From NCBI RefSeq assembly GCF_900112005.1, contig NZ_FOKK01000003.1, positions 310,001 to 374,000 of the forward strand: a stretch of 64,000 nucleotides of DNA, written 5' to 3'. The notes beneath the pieces are model-generated. The model saw only the letters and a program-made list of their open reading frames with translations. It searched no databases and had not been told where the DNA came from. Source of the stretch: Algoriphagus aquimarinus. Lineage in GTDB: Bacteria > Bacteroidota > Bacteroidia > Cytophagales > Cyclobacteriaceae. The translations under genes were made by a program, and so were the position numbers. Below are positions 17,061 through 27,241 of this stretch, piece after piece. Every line of letters begins with the position of its first letter. Within the stretch, counting starts at the first letter, position 1.

Positions 17061-18878
17061 ATGTATAACAATCAAGATGTATATAAAATAGCTCTAGTAG
17101 GATTGGGCCCAAAAGGACTTTATGGATTAGAGCGCATTCTTGCAAACCTAAATCTGCTAGAAGATCCCATTTCAATTGAGATTCATTTATTCAACAAGAC
17201 AGGTTCTTTCGGTGCCGGAGGTATTTATGATACAAACCAGCCCGATTTTTTATTGATGAACTATGTCAACGGCTATATTAATATGTGGCCAGAGGCAAAG
17301 CCAGATCCTATTGTTTCCGATCCATTGACTTTTGTAGAGTGGCTAGAACTCCATCAAGATGAGTTTCCACACGCTGGAGCCGGTACATTTGCTTCAAGAG
17401 CTACTGTAGGAAGATATTTAGCAGATGGTTTTGATCAATTAATTCAGGCTTGTCCCGATCATATTTCTATCTATAAACACATTGGGGAAGTTATCGATCT
17501 GCAAAAAGATTTAGACGATTACTCTATCATTTTCCGAAATGCTGATTTTACTGAGATTGAGATTTCCGGGATTAATAAGTTATTGATAGCTACGGGACAT
17601 CCTTGCGTAAATGACGTAGACAAGGTTTCCAAGAATAATCATATCGATTTCATTTATCCAGTAGATTCTAAATTTTCCTCTATCCAATCACAGGATAGTA
17701 TCGCGATTCGCGGAATGGGATTAACCTTTGTAGATGCAATTTTAGGCCTGACAGAAGGACGGAAAGGGAGTTTCGAAGTGCTAAATAACGGCGATCTGAG
17801 ATATCTGGCTTCCGGATTAGAGCCGGCAGTGATTTTCCCATTTTCAAAATCAGGACTTCTCATGATTCCTAGGGGGAATACGCTGGAAATCCCTCCCTAC
17901 GAACCAGTTTTCTTTACCAAACAGGCCTTGAACGACTTGGAAACCAGCGTCGGGAAATTTGATTTTGTTAAGCAATTATTTCCTTTGATCGAGCAGGAAT
18001 ACATGTTTGTGTACTATTCTCGCTTATTTTCTGAAGCAGGTTGGAATCTCAAGTTTGACAATGATTTCTCAATCATTCATAAGCAAATAGACAGATTTCA
18101 TGTGGAGTTTCCCTTATATCAGCCCTTCGATTTGGAAAGCTTCTTGAGGAAACCATTTACCAGTACTGGGTTGAATTACAGTTCTTTAGAGTATTTGTGC
18201 ATATCCATTGAGGAGGCTGAAAGAGGGGAGAACGTAAGTGCTCTAGCAGCTGCTGCAGGCTTGTGGAGGCATTTAAGTGAATTGTTTAATGAGGTGTACA
18301 AATTCGGTGGGTTGACGCCTGCATCTCAAAAGGTATTCATAGAGAATTATGCAGGTCATTTTAATAGGATTTCATATGGTCCACCTATTCAAAATATGAA
18401 AAAGGTGGAAGCTATAGCAAAAGCAGGATTCATTGATTTTACGTTTGCTCAGAATTCAGAACTCGTTGAAAACGAAAGGTTAGAACTGACAAATTCTACA
18501 TTGAATATGAGCGCTACCGTAGATTATCTCGTTGATGCCAGAATCCCCAAGGTTCAACTTCAAAAATGCACCGGTGAATTTTACGGTAATCTATTGGCTA
18601 GAAATATGGTAATGCCTTATGTAAACCGCATGGATTCACAGCCTGATTATTTTCAAGGTTGTGTGGCGATCGATGAAAAGGGTAATCCTGTGGAGGCAAA
18701 TGGTCTAAGTAATCGCTCCATAACTTTCACAGGAACTCCTACTGAAGGCCTTACCTACGACAACGATACACTTTCTAGAAAGAGGAATGATTTCGTAAGT
18801 GGTTGGGCCTGCCAAATCGCGAACGAAATAAAATCTATACCTAAACAAAAGTGTAGCTCAGTAATTACAGCCAGTTAA
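17061..18878 (+). CDS. FAD/NAD(P)-binding protein, Y4xO-like
   Basis: 605 residues. The N-terminal Rossmann dinucleotide fold has GLGPKG (14-19) in KIALVGLGPKGLYGLERIL, followed by a glycine-rich segment GSFGAGGIYD. A second nucleotide-binding region contains KLLIATGHP and AIRGMGLTFVDAILGLTEG. This fits the NAD_binding_9 class of FAD/NAD(P)-binding proteins, some of which are amino-acid N-oxygenases or dehydrogenases. Position between an SbnA-like synthase and a Y4yA-type decarboxylase implies it acts on the condensed amino-acid product. The reaction is not known to me. Its stop lies 9 bases before the next start. Confidence 0.8.
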   Translation: MYNNQDVYKIALVGLGPKGLYGLERILANLNLLEDPISIEIHLFNKTGSFGAGGIYDTNQPDFLLMNYVNGYINMWPEAKPDPIVSDPLTFVEWLELHQDEFPHAGAGTFASRATVGRYLADGFDQLIQACPDHISIYKHIGEVIDLQKDLDDYSIIFRNADFTEIEISGINKLLIATGHPCVNDVDKVSKNNHIDFIYPVDSKFSSIQSQDSIAIRGMGLTFVDAILGLTEGRKGSFEVLNNGDLRYLASGLEPAVIFPFSKSGLLMIPRGNTLEIPPYEPVFFTKQALNDLETSVGKFDFVKQLFPLIEQEYMFVYYSRLFSEAGWNLKFDNDFSIIHKQIDRFHVEFPLYQPFDLESFLRKPFTSTGLNYSSLEYLCISIEEAERGENVSALAAAAGLWRHLSELFNEVYKFGGLTPASQKVFIENYAGHFNRISYGPPIQNMKKVEAIAKAGFIDFTFAQNSELVENERLELTNSTLNMSATVDYLVDARIPKVQLQKCTGEFYGNLLARNMVMPYVNRMDSQPDYFQGCVAIDEKGNPVEANGLSNRSITFTGTPTEGLTYDNDTLSRKRNDFVSGWACQIANEIKSIPKQKCSSVITAS

Positions 18879-18887
18879 ACAAAAGCA

Positions 18888-20315
18888 ATGATGCAAATTC
18901 CCAGATTAAGTCCTATCACGAGTCCATGGATGAGATGCCTAATGCAGGATAAGCCAACGATAGATGAACTATTGGTAAACTATGGTTCACCTATAAATAT
19001 TCACAATCCTGACTCTATGGAGGATAATTATAAGGCTTATCAGGATGTGTTTGAAGAGTTCAAGTTGGATTATCAGGTGTTTTTTGCTCGAAAAGCAAAT
19101 AAGACAAAAGGCGTCGTTCGGAAAGCTGCAGCGATTGGAATGGGTATAGATACAGCCAGTTTGCAGGAATATGCCCAGTGTTTAGAACTAGGTCTTCATC
19201 CCGATAAAATAATTGTTACCGCAGCCATCAAAAATAAGGGGCTTATAAAGCTGGCAGTGAGTAATGGAAGTCTACTGATTTTAGACAATGAAGATGAATG
19301 TAAGCTAGTTCAAAAAGTAGCTTTGGAGCTTGGTAAAAGTGCAAATGTAGGTTTCCGGGTTAGTGGCTTTACAGTAGATGATAAAAAGCTCTATAGTAGA
19401 TTTGGCTTGGATGCAGATGATTTTGAATTATTTATAAATGAAAATTTTCTCCAATCTGAGAGATACAATCAGCTGACTTATCGAGGGCTTCATTTTCATT
19501 TAAATGGATATTCTATCAAGGAGAGGGGAAATGCGCTTAATCAATGTCTGTCATTAGCTGAGCTCTTGAAGCAAAAAGGCCTAACCACTGAGTTTATTGA
19601 TATTGGAGGAGGACTATTGATGAACTATTTAGAAAGTGAGTCGGAGTGGGACAATTTTCACTACCAACTCCGTAAAGCCATTAGTCGTAAAACGGCTCCA
19701 ATCACCTACGGAAATAATGGGTTGGGTATTGAGATCTGGAATGGATTAATCCGTGGTGAACTGAAAACCTACCCCTTTTGGAATGCTAATTCAAAAGGGG
19801 ATTTTCTAAGGGGAATATTATCTTATAAAAACCTTTCGGGTGAAAAAGTTGGAGATTTGGCTAGAGAAATGGGTGTGGAGATACGGATGGAGCCTGGTAG
19901 ATCCATGCTTGATCAAGTTGGAATGACTGTAGCAAAAGTAGCTTTTCGCAAAAAGGATTCTTCGGGTGATTGGTTAGTTGGACTTGAAATGAACATGACC
20001 CAGATGCTCAGTGGAAGTGCTGATTTTCTTTTGGATCCTTATGTTGTCTATCATGATGATACGAAGAACGAGGATTCAGTTGGAGTGTATTTCACAGGAG
20101 CTTATTGTCTAGAGCGAGATGTGTTGCTGAAGAGAAAGATAAATCTCGACAAACTTCCTGAAGTAGGAGATGTAGTCTTCTTTGTGAATACAGCAGGATA
20201 TATGATGCATTTTTTTGAATCTAGTGCTCACCTTTTTCCCTTAGCCGAAAATCTTATGTTGAAAGAATATCCAACAGAGAAGATAGACAGCTCATCATTT
20301 TTCAAAGATCAATAA
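18888..20315 (+). CDS. Y4yA-type PLP-dependent decarboxylase (DAP/ornithine decarboxylase fold III)
   Basis: 475 residues. Alanine-racemase-fold barrel with PLP Lys69 (FFARKANKTKG), TAS strand (GIDTASLQEYAQ), HFHLNGYS, the PLP-phosphate glycine loop FIDIGGGLLMNY, and MEPGRSMLDQVG. The C-terminal active-site elements are FTGAYCLERD and NTAGYMMHFFES. The set matches Y4yA-family enzymes related to LysA; a likely role is decarboxylation of the amino acid made by the two upstream enzymes. Two ATGs lie at the start (residues 1 and 2). It is the last gene of the operon; no strong terminator is visible. Confidence 0.85.
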   Translation: MMQIPRLSPITSPWMRCLMQDKPTIDELLVNYGSPINIHNPDSMEDNYKAYQDVFEEFKLDYQVFFARKANKTKGVVRKAAAIGMGIDTASLQEYAQCLELGLHPDKIIVTAAIKNKGLIKLAVSNGSLLILDNEDECKLVQKVALELGKSANVGFRVSGFTVDDKKLYSRFGLDADDFELFINENFLQSERYNQLTYRGLHFHLNGYSIKERGNALNQCLSLAELLKQKGLTTEFIDIGGGLLMNYLESESEWDNFHYQLRKAISRKTAPITYGNNGLGIEIWNGLIRGELKTYPFWNANSKGDFLRGILSYKNLSGEKVGDLAREMGVEIRMEPGRSMLDQVGMTVAKVAFRKKDSSGDWLVGLEMNMTQMLSGSADFLLDPYVVYHDDTKNEDSVGVYFTGAYCLERDVLLKRKINLDKLPEVGDVVFFVNTAGYMMHFFESSAHLFPLAENLMLKEYPTEKIDSSSFFKDQ

Positions 20316-20448
20316 TGATGAAAATTCACATAATGATGAATATCACATAGTGTGAATAGAATCTGACATTTGATATAAATTTTTTATCCTCATTACTAGA
20401 ATGGTATGGTGATGGATTATGACTAGCTGAACTTATAAATTGTTTTTA

Positions 20449-20958
20449 ATGGATAATATTATTTTTGAAAGTTGGGAAAGCACCTTTAGGACTGTAGTAC
20501 TTACGATTCTAGGTTATTTAGCAATGGTATTCTTATTGAGAATTTCTGGAAAAAGAACCCTCTCCAAAATGAATGCATTTGACTTCGTAGTAACTATTGC
20601 GCTGGGTTCATGTCTAGCATCGATTTCACTTAATAAGAATATTACCTTAACTGACGGAGTAGTAGCATTCTCTTTATTTATTTTGATGCAGTTCACATTT
20701 ACCTACCTATCTGTGCATGTGAAGGGGTTTAGGTCCCTAATTACCAGTAATCCTGTTGTAGTTTTTTATCAAGGTTGTTTTCTCGAGAATGAATTAAAGA
20801 AGCAGCGCTTGACCAAAGAGGAAGTCTATAATGAATGTAGACTAAAAGGTTATTCCAATTTGGATGAGGTGCATTTAATAATCTTAGAAAGTACTGGAGA
20901 TATATCTATACTTGAAACCAAAGGAAATGGAGAGATCAACACAACAGAATCAATGTAA
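20449..20958 (+). CDS. YetF/DUF421 membrane protein
   Basis: 169 residues from the ATG at 20449 (the frame extends 3 codons to a TTG). Three membrane segments lie at about 12-32, 44-62 and 65-86, with the family motif GKRTLSKMNAFDFVVTIALG (32-51). A cytosolic DUF421 domain follows (about 95-165: NPVVVFYQGCFLENELKK, LTKEEVYNECRLKGY, DEVHLIILESTGDISIL). YetF-family proteins are uncharacterised membrane proteins often linked with sporulation or stress. It lies between the biosynthetic operon and the Ku/LigD genes. Confidence 0.88.
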   Translation: MDNIIFESWESTFRTVVLTILGYLAMVFLLRISGKRTLSKMNAFDFVVTIALGSCLASISLNKNITLTDGVVAFSLFILMQFTFTYLSVHVKGFRSLITSNPVVVFYQGCFLENELKKQRLTKEEVYNECRLKGYSNLDEVHLIILESTGDISILETKGNGEINTTESM

Positions 20959-21404
20959 TAATTATCGATCTCTCTATATCATTATTTTAACATCCTTGAT
21001 CATGAAATGTAGAAATGTCTACAATGAATTGGCATAAATTTCCTCAGTGTTTTATGCGTAATACTCTTTTGAACATTTTCACCCAATAAATTTTTCATGA
21101 GTGATTTTTGAATGGGAACATCCTATTGTTTTTGAAAATCTACTACTTCTAACCAATAATTCACGTCAGAGCTGGTTTATAAGGTCTCTTTATACTAACA
21201 ATAAATTCCTCACGTGTTTGGGCGAAATTCTATTTCCAATATTGTCATCAAGACTTCTAACGTTTCAGCTGATTGAATTTCTTTTAGCATGAAAATGATA
21301 GGTATCATGTGTAAAAAAATACACGGGTGAATTTTGAGAAATATCAAAACAATTGGCGCTCACCTAGTATCTGATAACTCTGTTTATTCTTAACTCAAAA
21401 ATAT
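20959..21404. other. Intergenic region upstream of the Ku gene
   Basis: 446 bases, AT-rich, no supported gene. A short frame at 21101-21292 lacks any recognisable feature. A small hairpin GTGTA-(A)6-TACAC lies at 21309-21324, about 80 bases before the Ku start. No TAnnTTTG element close to the start. Confidence 0.35.
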
Positions 21405-22175
21405 ATGAAATCAATCTGGAATGGCACATTAGGTTTTGGTCTAGTAAATATCCCTATCAAAATGTATTCAGCTTCTGAGGATAGAAGGATTGATTTAGAT
21501 ATGCTTGATTCTAAAGATCATGAGCGGATTCGTTATCAGCGCGTCAACGAGAAGTCTGGTAAAGAAGTGGAATGGAAAGACATTGTGAAAGGCTATAAAA
21601 TGGATGATAAGTACATCATTCTTGAAGACGAGGATTTCGACCAAGCCAATGCGAAAAAGAGTAAAATTGTGGAAATCGAAGCATTCGTGGATGAAGTGGA
21701 TGTGGCTGATATGCTTTTCAAAAAACCTTATTTCCTCGAACCTCAGAAAGAAGGTGGCAAGGCCTATAATCTGCTTCGGGATGCGCTTAAGAAAACCAAA
21801 AAACTTGGCTTAGCTACATTCGTAATGCGTCAGAAGGAAAATCTCTGTCTTATCGGAATCTACAAAGATGCATTAGTGCTGCATGTAATCCGTTTTTCGG
21901 ATGAAATAAGGAGTCCATCGGATCTTAAAATTTCAAGCTCCAAAGCCACCAAAAAGGAAGTGGAAATGGCTGAATCTCTAATTAAGCAGTACAGCGAAAA
22001 GTTTGATCTATCCAAGTATAAAGATCAGTACAATGAACAGCTGATGAAAGTGATCAAGGCAAAGTCTAAAGGAAAAAAAGCTGTAGTCAAGAAATTTGAA
22101 CCGGAAAATACACCTTCCAAAGATTTGATGGCGCAGCTGAAAGCAAGTTTGGAAAAACGTAAAAAAGCTTCCTGA
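21405..22175 (+). CDS. ku: Ku protein, non-homologous end joining
   Basis: 256 residues, the usual size of bacterial Ku. It begins with the hallmark MKSIWNGTLGFGLVNIPIKMYSA-type segment (SIWNGTLGFGLVNIPIKMY), then RIRYQRVNEKSGKEVEWKDI and the dimer-barrel segment KIVEIEAFVDEVDVADMLFKK. The tail is Lys-rich (KAKSKGKKAVVKK). The homodimer rings broken DNA ends and recruits LigD. The stop overlaps the LigD start by one base (TGATG), so the two are translationally coupled. Confidence 0.97.
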   Translation: MKSIWNGTLGFGLVNIPIKMYSASEDRRIDLDMLDSKDHERIRYQRVNEKSGKEVEWKDIVKGYKMDDKYIILEDEDFDQANAKKSKIVEIEAFVDEVDVADMLFKKPYFLEPQKEGGKAYNLLRDALKKTKKLGLATFVMRQKENLCLIGIYKDALVLHVIRFSDEIRSPSDLKISSSKATKKEVEMAESLIKQYSEKFDLSKYKDQYNEQLMKVIKAKSKGKKAVVKKFEPENTPSKDLMAQLKASLEKRKKAS

Positions 22176-24601
22176 TGGCTCTTGAGGAGTATAATAAGAA
22201 ACGGGATTTTAAGAATACTAATGAACCTTTGGGAGAGTTGGCTCTACAGACTGGGGAACTTCGGTTTGTGGTGCAGCGTCATGATGCAAGCCATTTGCAT
22301 TTTGATCTCAGGTTGGAAATGGATGGAGTTCTCAAAAGCTGGGCTGTGCCCAAAGGCCCGTCACTGAATCCTGGAGATAAAAGATTGGCTGTGCAAACAG
22401 AGGATCACCCCTTGAAATACTTGGACTTCCATGGCACAATTCCCAAGGGGAATTATGGTGCTGGGGAAATGACCATATGGGATTCAGGGACCTACGTTCC
22501 CATGTCGGATAAAAAAAATGCTGAGCTCAGCATGTTAAAAGATGGAGATCTGAAGCTGACTTTTTTTGGAACCAAGTTGAGAGGAAATTTTGCTTTGGTG
22601 AGGACGAAATTTGAAGGGAAACAGCCCAACTGGCTATTGATCAAAAAGAAGGATGAATTTGCAACAGATTTGGAATATGATGCCAATCTCCATCTTAACG
22701 AAAACGCGGTAGAAGACCAAAAATCTAAGCTCTCCAAAAATATTTCCCTTAAACATCAAGTATCGCCCATGTTGGCTACAAGCAGCAAGGATCTCAAGTT
22801 TAGCACTTCCAAGAATTGGCTATACGAGATCAAATGGGATGGGTATAGGATGATTTGCAATCACTCTTCGAGAAGTACTTCTCTCTATTCCCGAAATGGA
22901 GTAGATTACTCTGCAACTTTTCCTGACTTGATTACTAGCTTAAAACAGCTTCCCAAAGACGCCATACTTGATGGAGAGGTAGTAAGTTTGGACAAGGAGG
23001 GTATATCTAAATTCCAATGGCTTCAGCATTACGGAGAAGAGCCAAAGGGTGATCTGATGTATATAGTCTTTGACCTGCTTTACCTAGATGGCCATAGCAT
23101 TATTCACCTCAAGCTGGAAGAACGTAAGGAATTATTGGAGGCTTTGGTCGAGGATATTTCTCATGTTCGTTATAGTGAACATTTAGTAGGGGGCGGGAAG
23201 GCTTTTTTCGAAGAAGCGAAGGCAAAAGGTTTGGAAGGAATCATCGGAAAAAAGGCTGATTCAATCTATTATCCTGGGGCTCGATCAGAAGATTGGGTCA
23301 AGTTCAAAACGCAGGAAAGTTTGGAAACAATTATCTGTGGCTTCACCCAATCGGAAAATCGACCTTTTGGATCCTTGATTTTAGGGTTGCATCGCAACAA
23401 CGAATTGCAGTATATAGGTAACTGCGGTACAGGTTTTTCAATAGCTCTGCAAAAGAAGCTAGTTTCTCAGTTTAAGAAAATTAAGCAGCCTAAATCCCCG
23501 TTTTTGGAGAAAATTAATCTTAATGGAAGAGAACCAAAGTGGCTTAATCCTATCCTAGTGGCTGAAGTGATTTTCGCCGAATGGACAGAAAATAATAGAC
23601 TTCGTCAACCGGTATTTAAAGGGTTAAGAAAGGATAAATTTCCACAAGAACTAACAATTGAGAGTAGCGGTGCATCAACGAAATCAAGGGCCAGTTTAAA
23701 AGATTCATTGAAAATTGACGGGATTGATGTTCATATAACAAACTTAGAAAAACCACTTTGGCCTAAAGAGGGAATCACCAAATATGATTTGATTGACTAT
23801 TACCTAGCGGTTTCTAAATATATTTTACCTTTTCTAAAAGATCGTCCTCAAAATCTCCATCGTCATCCCAATGGAATAGATAAAGATGGATTTTATCAAA
23901 AAGACACACCTGAAGGCTATCCGGATTGGATAAATACTACTAATATTTATTCTGAGTCCTCAGAGAAAGATATCGATTACATGCTTTGTCAAAATGAGGC
24001 CACATTGATCTATATGGCGAACCTAGGTTGCATTGAGATTAACCCTTGGAATGCAAGAGTCAGTTCACTTGATAAGCCTGACTATATCGTGATTGATCTA
24101 GATCCTTCTGAAAAAAATGATTTTAAGCAAGTAGTAGAAGTTGCGCAGGCATTTCATCAATTGTTAGATACGATTCAAATTGAAGGCTATTGTAAAACCT
24201 CGGGTTCCAGTGGTCTTCATATTTACATACCTCTAGGCGCAAAATATACATTTGAGGAAGGAAGGGATTTTTGCAAGCTGTTGTGTACTATCATACAAGA
24301 GCAGCTACCGAAACTGACCACCATGGAAAGGTCTCTAAAAGCTAGGAAAGGCAGGATTTATCTAGACTACCTTCAGAACCGCTCTGGTCAAACGCTTGCA
24401 TCAATTTACTGTGTTCGTCCGAAGCCTGGAGCTACGGTGTCCACGCCTTTATTGTGGAAGGAAGTGAATAATAAATTGGATAAAAATGAATTTACAATTT
24501 TCACTGTGAGGGATAGAGTGAAAAAATATCCAGACCTTTTTAAGGAAGTTCTTGGTAAGGGAATCAGTATAGAGAAAGCGCTAGAAAAGCTAGATGAGTA
24601 G
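22175..24601 (+). CDS. ligD: Multifunctional DNA ligase D
   Basis: 808 residues in the order 3'-phosphoesterase, ligase, polymerase, as in Pseudomonas LigD. The phosphoesterase (about 25-165) has HDASHLHFDLRLEMDG with His36, His40 and His42. The ligase domain (about 195-500) has adenylation Lys220 (YEIKWDGYRM), ILDGEVVSL, EGIIGKKADS and DWVKFK. The primase-polymerase domain (about 520-800) has LWPKEGITKYDLIDYY, the metal-binding IVIDLDPSE and TSGSSGLHIYIPL. It processes, fills and seals double-strand breaks with Ku. Translation starts on the base shared with the Ku stop. No terminator is obvious. Confidence 0.97.
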   Translation: MALEEYNKKRDFKNTNEPLGELALQTGELRFVVQRHDASHLHFDLRLEMDGVLKSWAVPKGPSLNPGDKRLAVQTEDHPLKYLDFHGTIPKGNYGAGEMTIWDSGTYVPMSDKKNAELSMLKDGDLKLTFFGTKLRGNFALVRTKFEGKQPNWLLIKKKDEFATDLEYDANLHLNENAVEDQKSKLSKNISLKHQVSPMLATSSKDLKFSTSKNWLYEIKWDGYRMICNHSSRSTSLYSRNGVDYSATFPDLITSLKQLPKDAILDGEVVSLDKEGISKFQWLQHYGEEPKGDLMYIVFDLLYLDGHSIIHLKLEERKELLEALVEDISHVRYSEHLVGGGKAFFEEAKAKGLEGIIGKKADSIYYPGARSEDWVKFKTQESLETIICGFTQSENRPFGSLILGLHRNNELQYIGNCGTGFSIALQKKLVSQFKKIKQPKSPFLEKINLNGREPKWLNPILVAEVIFAEWTENNRLRQPVFKGLRKDKFPQELTIESSGASTKSRASLKDSLKIDGIDVHITNLEKPLWPKEGITKYDLIDYYLAVSKYILPFLKDRPQNLHRHPNGIDKDGFYQKDTPEGYPDWINTTNIYSESSEKDIDYMLCQNEATLIYMANLGCIEINPWNARVSSLDKPDYIVIDLDPSEKNDFKQVVEVAQAFHQLLDTIQIEGYCKTSGSSGLHIYIPLGAKYTFEEGRDFCKLLCTIIQEQLPKLTTMERSLKARKGRIYLDYLQNRSGQTLASIYCVRPKPGATVSTPLLWKEVNNKLDKNEFTIFTVRDRVKKYPDLFKEVLGKGISIEKALEKLDE

Positions 24602-25045
24602 CGAAAGTAGCTATCTCATTATAATGGCCTAAGCTCGATTAGGTGTGCAGCTCTTAGTTCTGGAGTATTTTTCTTTTTCACTATGATAGTATTATGAGAG
24701 AACTATAAAATCTTTATGAGAATAGATTTTCGTCCTCATTATGAGGAATAATTTATTCACTTTTGAAAAATTAGAAAATACTGTTTTCATAAATTTTGCT
24801 TTCTCTTTATAAAGATTAGGTGAAAGCAAAAGTTAAATTAATAGCCTCTTTTCTCTATGTTAAATGCCGATATACGCCTATTTCCTTAATTAGGCCATTT
24901 TTACTTTTGCTGTTCTGGTTTTGGGTTCCTTGTGAATACTGGTAATTCTCATTTCAGCTGAACGTACGTTTTTTGAAAAACCTGCATGATTTGCTTGGAA
25001 TGTTTTTAGTGTGATTTGAACACACAACCACTAAATCATTTCATT
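24602..25045. other. Intergenic region between ligD and the catalase gene, with a palindrome
   Basis: No gene seen. A perfect 15-base palindrome TCCTCATTATGAGGA lies at 24733-24747, and related CATTATGAG/TTTATGAG half-sites lie within 60 bases upstream. TACTTTTG at 24902-24909 matches TAnnTTTG but has no TTG at -33. Confidence 0.4.
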
Positions 25046-27187
25046 ATGACTGAAAAAGAAAAAGCTGAAGAAAAAGGTAAGAATCCAAAAATCGATGACC
25101 TCTACATGAACACAGAAGATGGAAGTGGAGAGGCGATGACGACTAATCAAGGTTTGAAGATCAATGACGATCAGAATTCTCTGACTGCGGGAGAGAGGGG
25201 GCCGACACTTTTGGAGGATTTTCATTTCCGTGAGAAAATGACGCACTTCGATCACGAGCGAATTCCTGAAAGAATCGTCCATGCACGAGGAGCGGGTGCA
25301 CATGGTTACTTTGAATCATATGGAGATTTGTCTGAGTTTACTAAGGCTGGATTTTTAGGTAAAAAAGGTAAGAAAACTCCTGTTTTTACAAGATTTAGTA
25401 CGGTAGCTGGCTTTAAAGGATCCACTGATTTGGCGCGAGATGTAAGAGGATTTGCTGTCAAATTCTACACCGAAGAGGGGATTTATGATCTGGTGGGTAA
25501 TAATATGCCTGTGTTTTTTATTCAGGATGCGATGAAATTTCCCGACTTGATCCATGCTGTGAAGCCAGAGCAACATAATGAAATCCCACAAGCAGCATCC
25601 GCTCATGATACGTTTTGGGATTTTATCTCACTGATGCCGGAGAGTATGCATATGGTCATGTGGGCTATGAGTGACAGAGCTATTCCTCGAAGTTTAAGTA
25701 TGATGGAAGGTTTTGGAGTCCATACCTACAGATTTGTAAATGCGCAAGGTGAATCGTTTTTCGTAAAATTCCACTGGAAGCCTGTCGCAGGAACTTACTC
25801 TGTCACCTGGGATGAAGCTCAAAAAATCTCAGGACAAGATCCTGATTTTCATAGAAGAGATCTGTGGAACGCTATAGAAAATGGCAATTTTCCAGAGTGG
25901 GAATTCGGTGTTCAGATCGTAGAAGAAAAAGACGAACATAAATTCGATTTTGATTTATTAGATCCAACCAAGCTGATTCCCGAAGAATTAGTGCCGGTTA
26001 AACTAATTGGTAAAATGGTGTTGGATAGAAATCCTGACAATTTCTTCGCAGAGACTGAGCAAGTTGCTTTTCATCCTGGGCATGTAGTTCCAGGTATTGA
26101 TTTTACCAATGATCCTCTACTTCAAGGTAGGTTGTTTTCCTATACCGATACACAGCTGTCAAGGCTGGGTGGTCCTAATTTCCACGAAATTCCTATTAAC
26201 AGATCTATCGCGCCAGTGCATAACAATCAGCGCGGGGGTATCTCTCGACAAACGATTAATAAAGGACAAAGCAGCTATCATCCGAATAGCATAGGTGGTG
26301 GATGTCCATTTCAAGCTAAGATGGCAGAAGGAGGATTCACTTCTCATCATGAAAGGATAGATGGGCATAAAATCAGAACGCGTAGTAGTAGCTTTTTGGA
26401 TCATTTTAGTCAAGCAAAACTTTTCTTTGAAAGTCAGACTAAAGTGGAGCAGGAGCACATCGTGGAAGCACTACGTTTTGAACTTGGTAAAGTAATGACT
26501 GAGGATATTCGAATGAGAATGGTGGGAATGTTGAGTTATATCAATGATGATTTAGCCAAAGATGTCGCTGAAGGATTAGGTATCAAAGCTATTAACAAGC
26601 CAAAAGATCCTCTAAATCATAGCTTCCCAGCTGATGCAGATCCAAAGGACTATCAGCCAAAAGAAGTTAAGAAATCAATCGAAAAGTCTCCGAAATTGAG
26701 TTTGATGGCCTCGCCTGGCAAAGGCATAAAAGGCCGAAGTATTGCTGTTCTCGCTGATGACGGAGTAGATGCTAAATCACTAGAGAGTTATAAAAAAGCT
26801 TTGACGCAAGAAGGTGCTGATGTCAAAATTATAAGCACTCATTCTGGGTCAATCAACGATAGTAATGGTAATTCTATTAAAGTTGACCATAGTTTCTTGA
26901 CGACGGCCTCTGTTTTATTTGACGCTGTTTTTGTGCCAGAAGGAGTGAAAAGTGTAGACACATTACATAAAAACCCGGACGCAATTAGGTTTGTAGATGA
27001 ATCATATAAGCACTATAAATTTATTGCAATTAATGGCGACGCCGAACAAGTCTGGGATATGACCTATGCTTCAAGGAATCCTAAGCCAAAAGGGGTTTTG
27101 TTTAATCAAGATCCAAAGGCGTTTATAGATGCTGTTTCCCAACATAGAATCTGGGAAAGAGAAGATGCTAAAAGAATTCCTGTTTAA
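25046..27187 (+). CDS. katE: Large-subunit (HPII/KatE-type) monofunctional haem catalase
   Basis: 713 residues from the ATG at 25046 (the frame extends 10 codons to a TTG at 25016). The catalase core has distal His79 in [32 protein letters not shown] with the Asn region [14 protein letters not shown], and the proximal haem-ligand segment [18 protein letters not shown]. The extra C-terminal domain (about 565-713: [31 protein letters not shown]) is the flavodoxin/DJ-1-like module of large-subunit catalases. It removes H2O2 in the cytosol, typically in stationary phase. A terminator follows directly. Confidence 0.96.
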   Translation: MTEKEKAEEKGKNPKIDDLYMNTEDGSGEAMTTNQGLKINDDQNSLTAGERGPTLLEDFHFREKMTHFDHERIPERIVHARGAGAHGYFESYGDLSEFTKAGFLGKKGKKTPVFTRFSTVAGFKGSTDLARDVRGFAVKFYTEEGIYDLVGNNMPVFFIQDAMKFPDLIHAVKPEQHNEIPQAASAHDTFWDFISLMPESMHMVMWAMSDRAIPRSLSMMEGFGVHTYRFVNAQGESFFVKFHWKPVAGTYSVTWDEAQKISGQDPDFHRRDLWNAIENGNFPEWEFGVQIVEEKDEHKFDFDLLDPTKLIPEELVPVKLIGKMVLDRNPDNFFAETEQVAFHPGHVVPGIDFTNDPLLQGRLFSYTDTQLSRLGGPNFHEIPINRSIAPVHNNQRGGISRQTINKGQSSYHPNSIGGGCPFQAKMAEGGFTSHHERIDGHKIRTRSSSFLDHFSQAKLFFESQTKVEQEHIVEALRFELGKVMTEDIRMRMVGMLSYINDDLAKDVAEGLGIKAINKPKDPLNHSFPADADPKDYQPKEVKKSIEKSPKLSLMASPGKGIKGRSIAVLADDGVDAKSLESYKKALTQEGADVKIISTHSGSINDSNGNSIKVDHSFLTTASVLFDAVFVPEGVKSVDTLHKNPDAIRFVDESYKHYKFIAINGDAEQVWDMTYASRNPKPKGVLFNQDPKAFIDAVSQHRIWEREDAKRIPV

Positions 27188-27195
27188 ACCTTTAG

Positions 27196-27229
27196 GGGCA
27201 AAATCAGCAGTTTGATTTTGCCCTTTTTT
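27196..27229 (+). terminator. Rho-independent terminator of the catalase gene
   Basis: 11-base stem GGGCAAAATCA (27196-27206) and TGATTTTGCCC (27213-27223), 6-base loop, then TTTTTT. Confidence 0.9.
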
Positions 27230-27241
27230 CAATTCAAATGA

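Noticed and set aside
21101..21292. 63-codon open frame upstream of the Ku gene
   Set aside because: No family features, and the composition (many Leu/Phe/Asn) is what AT-rich non-coding DNA gives.
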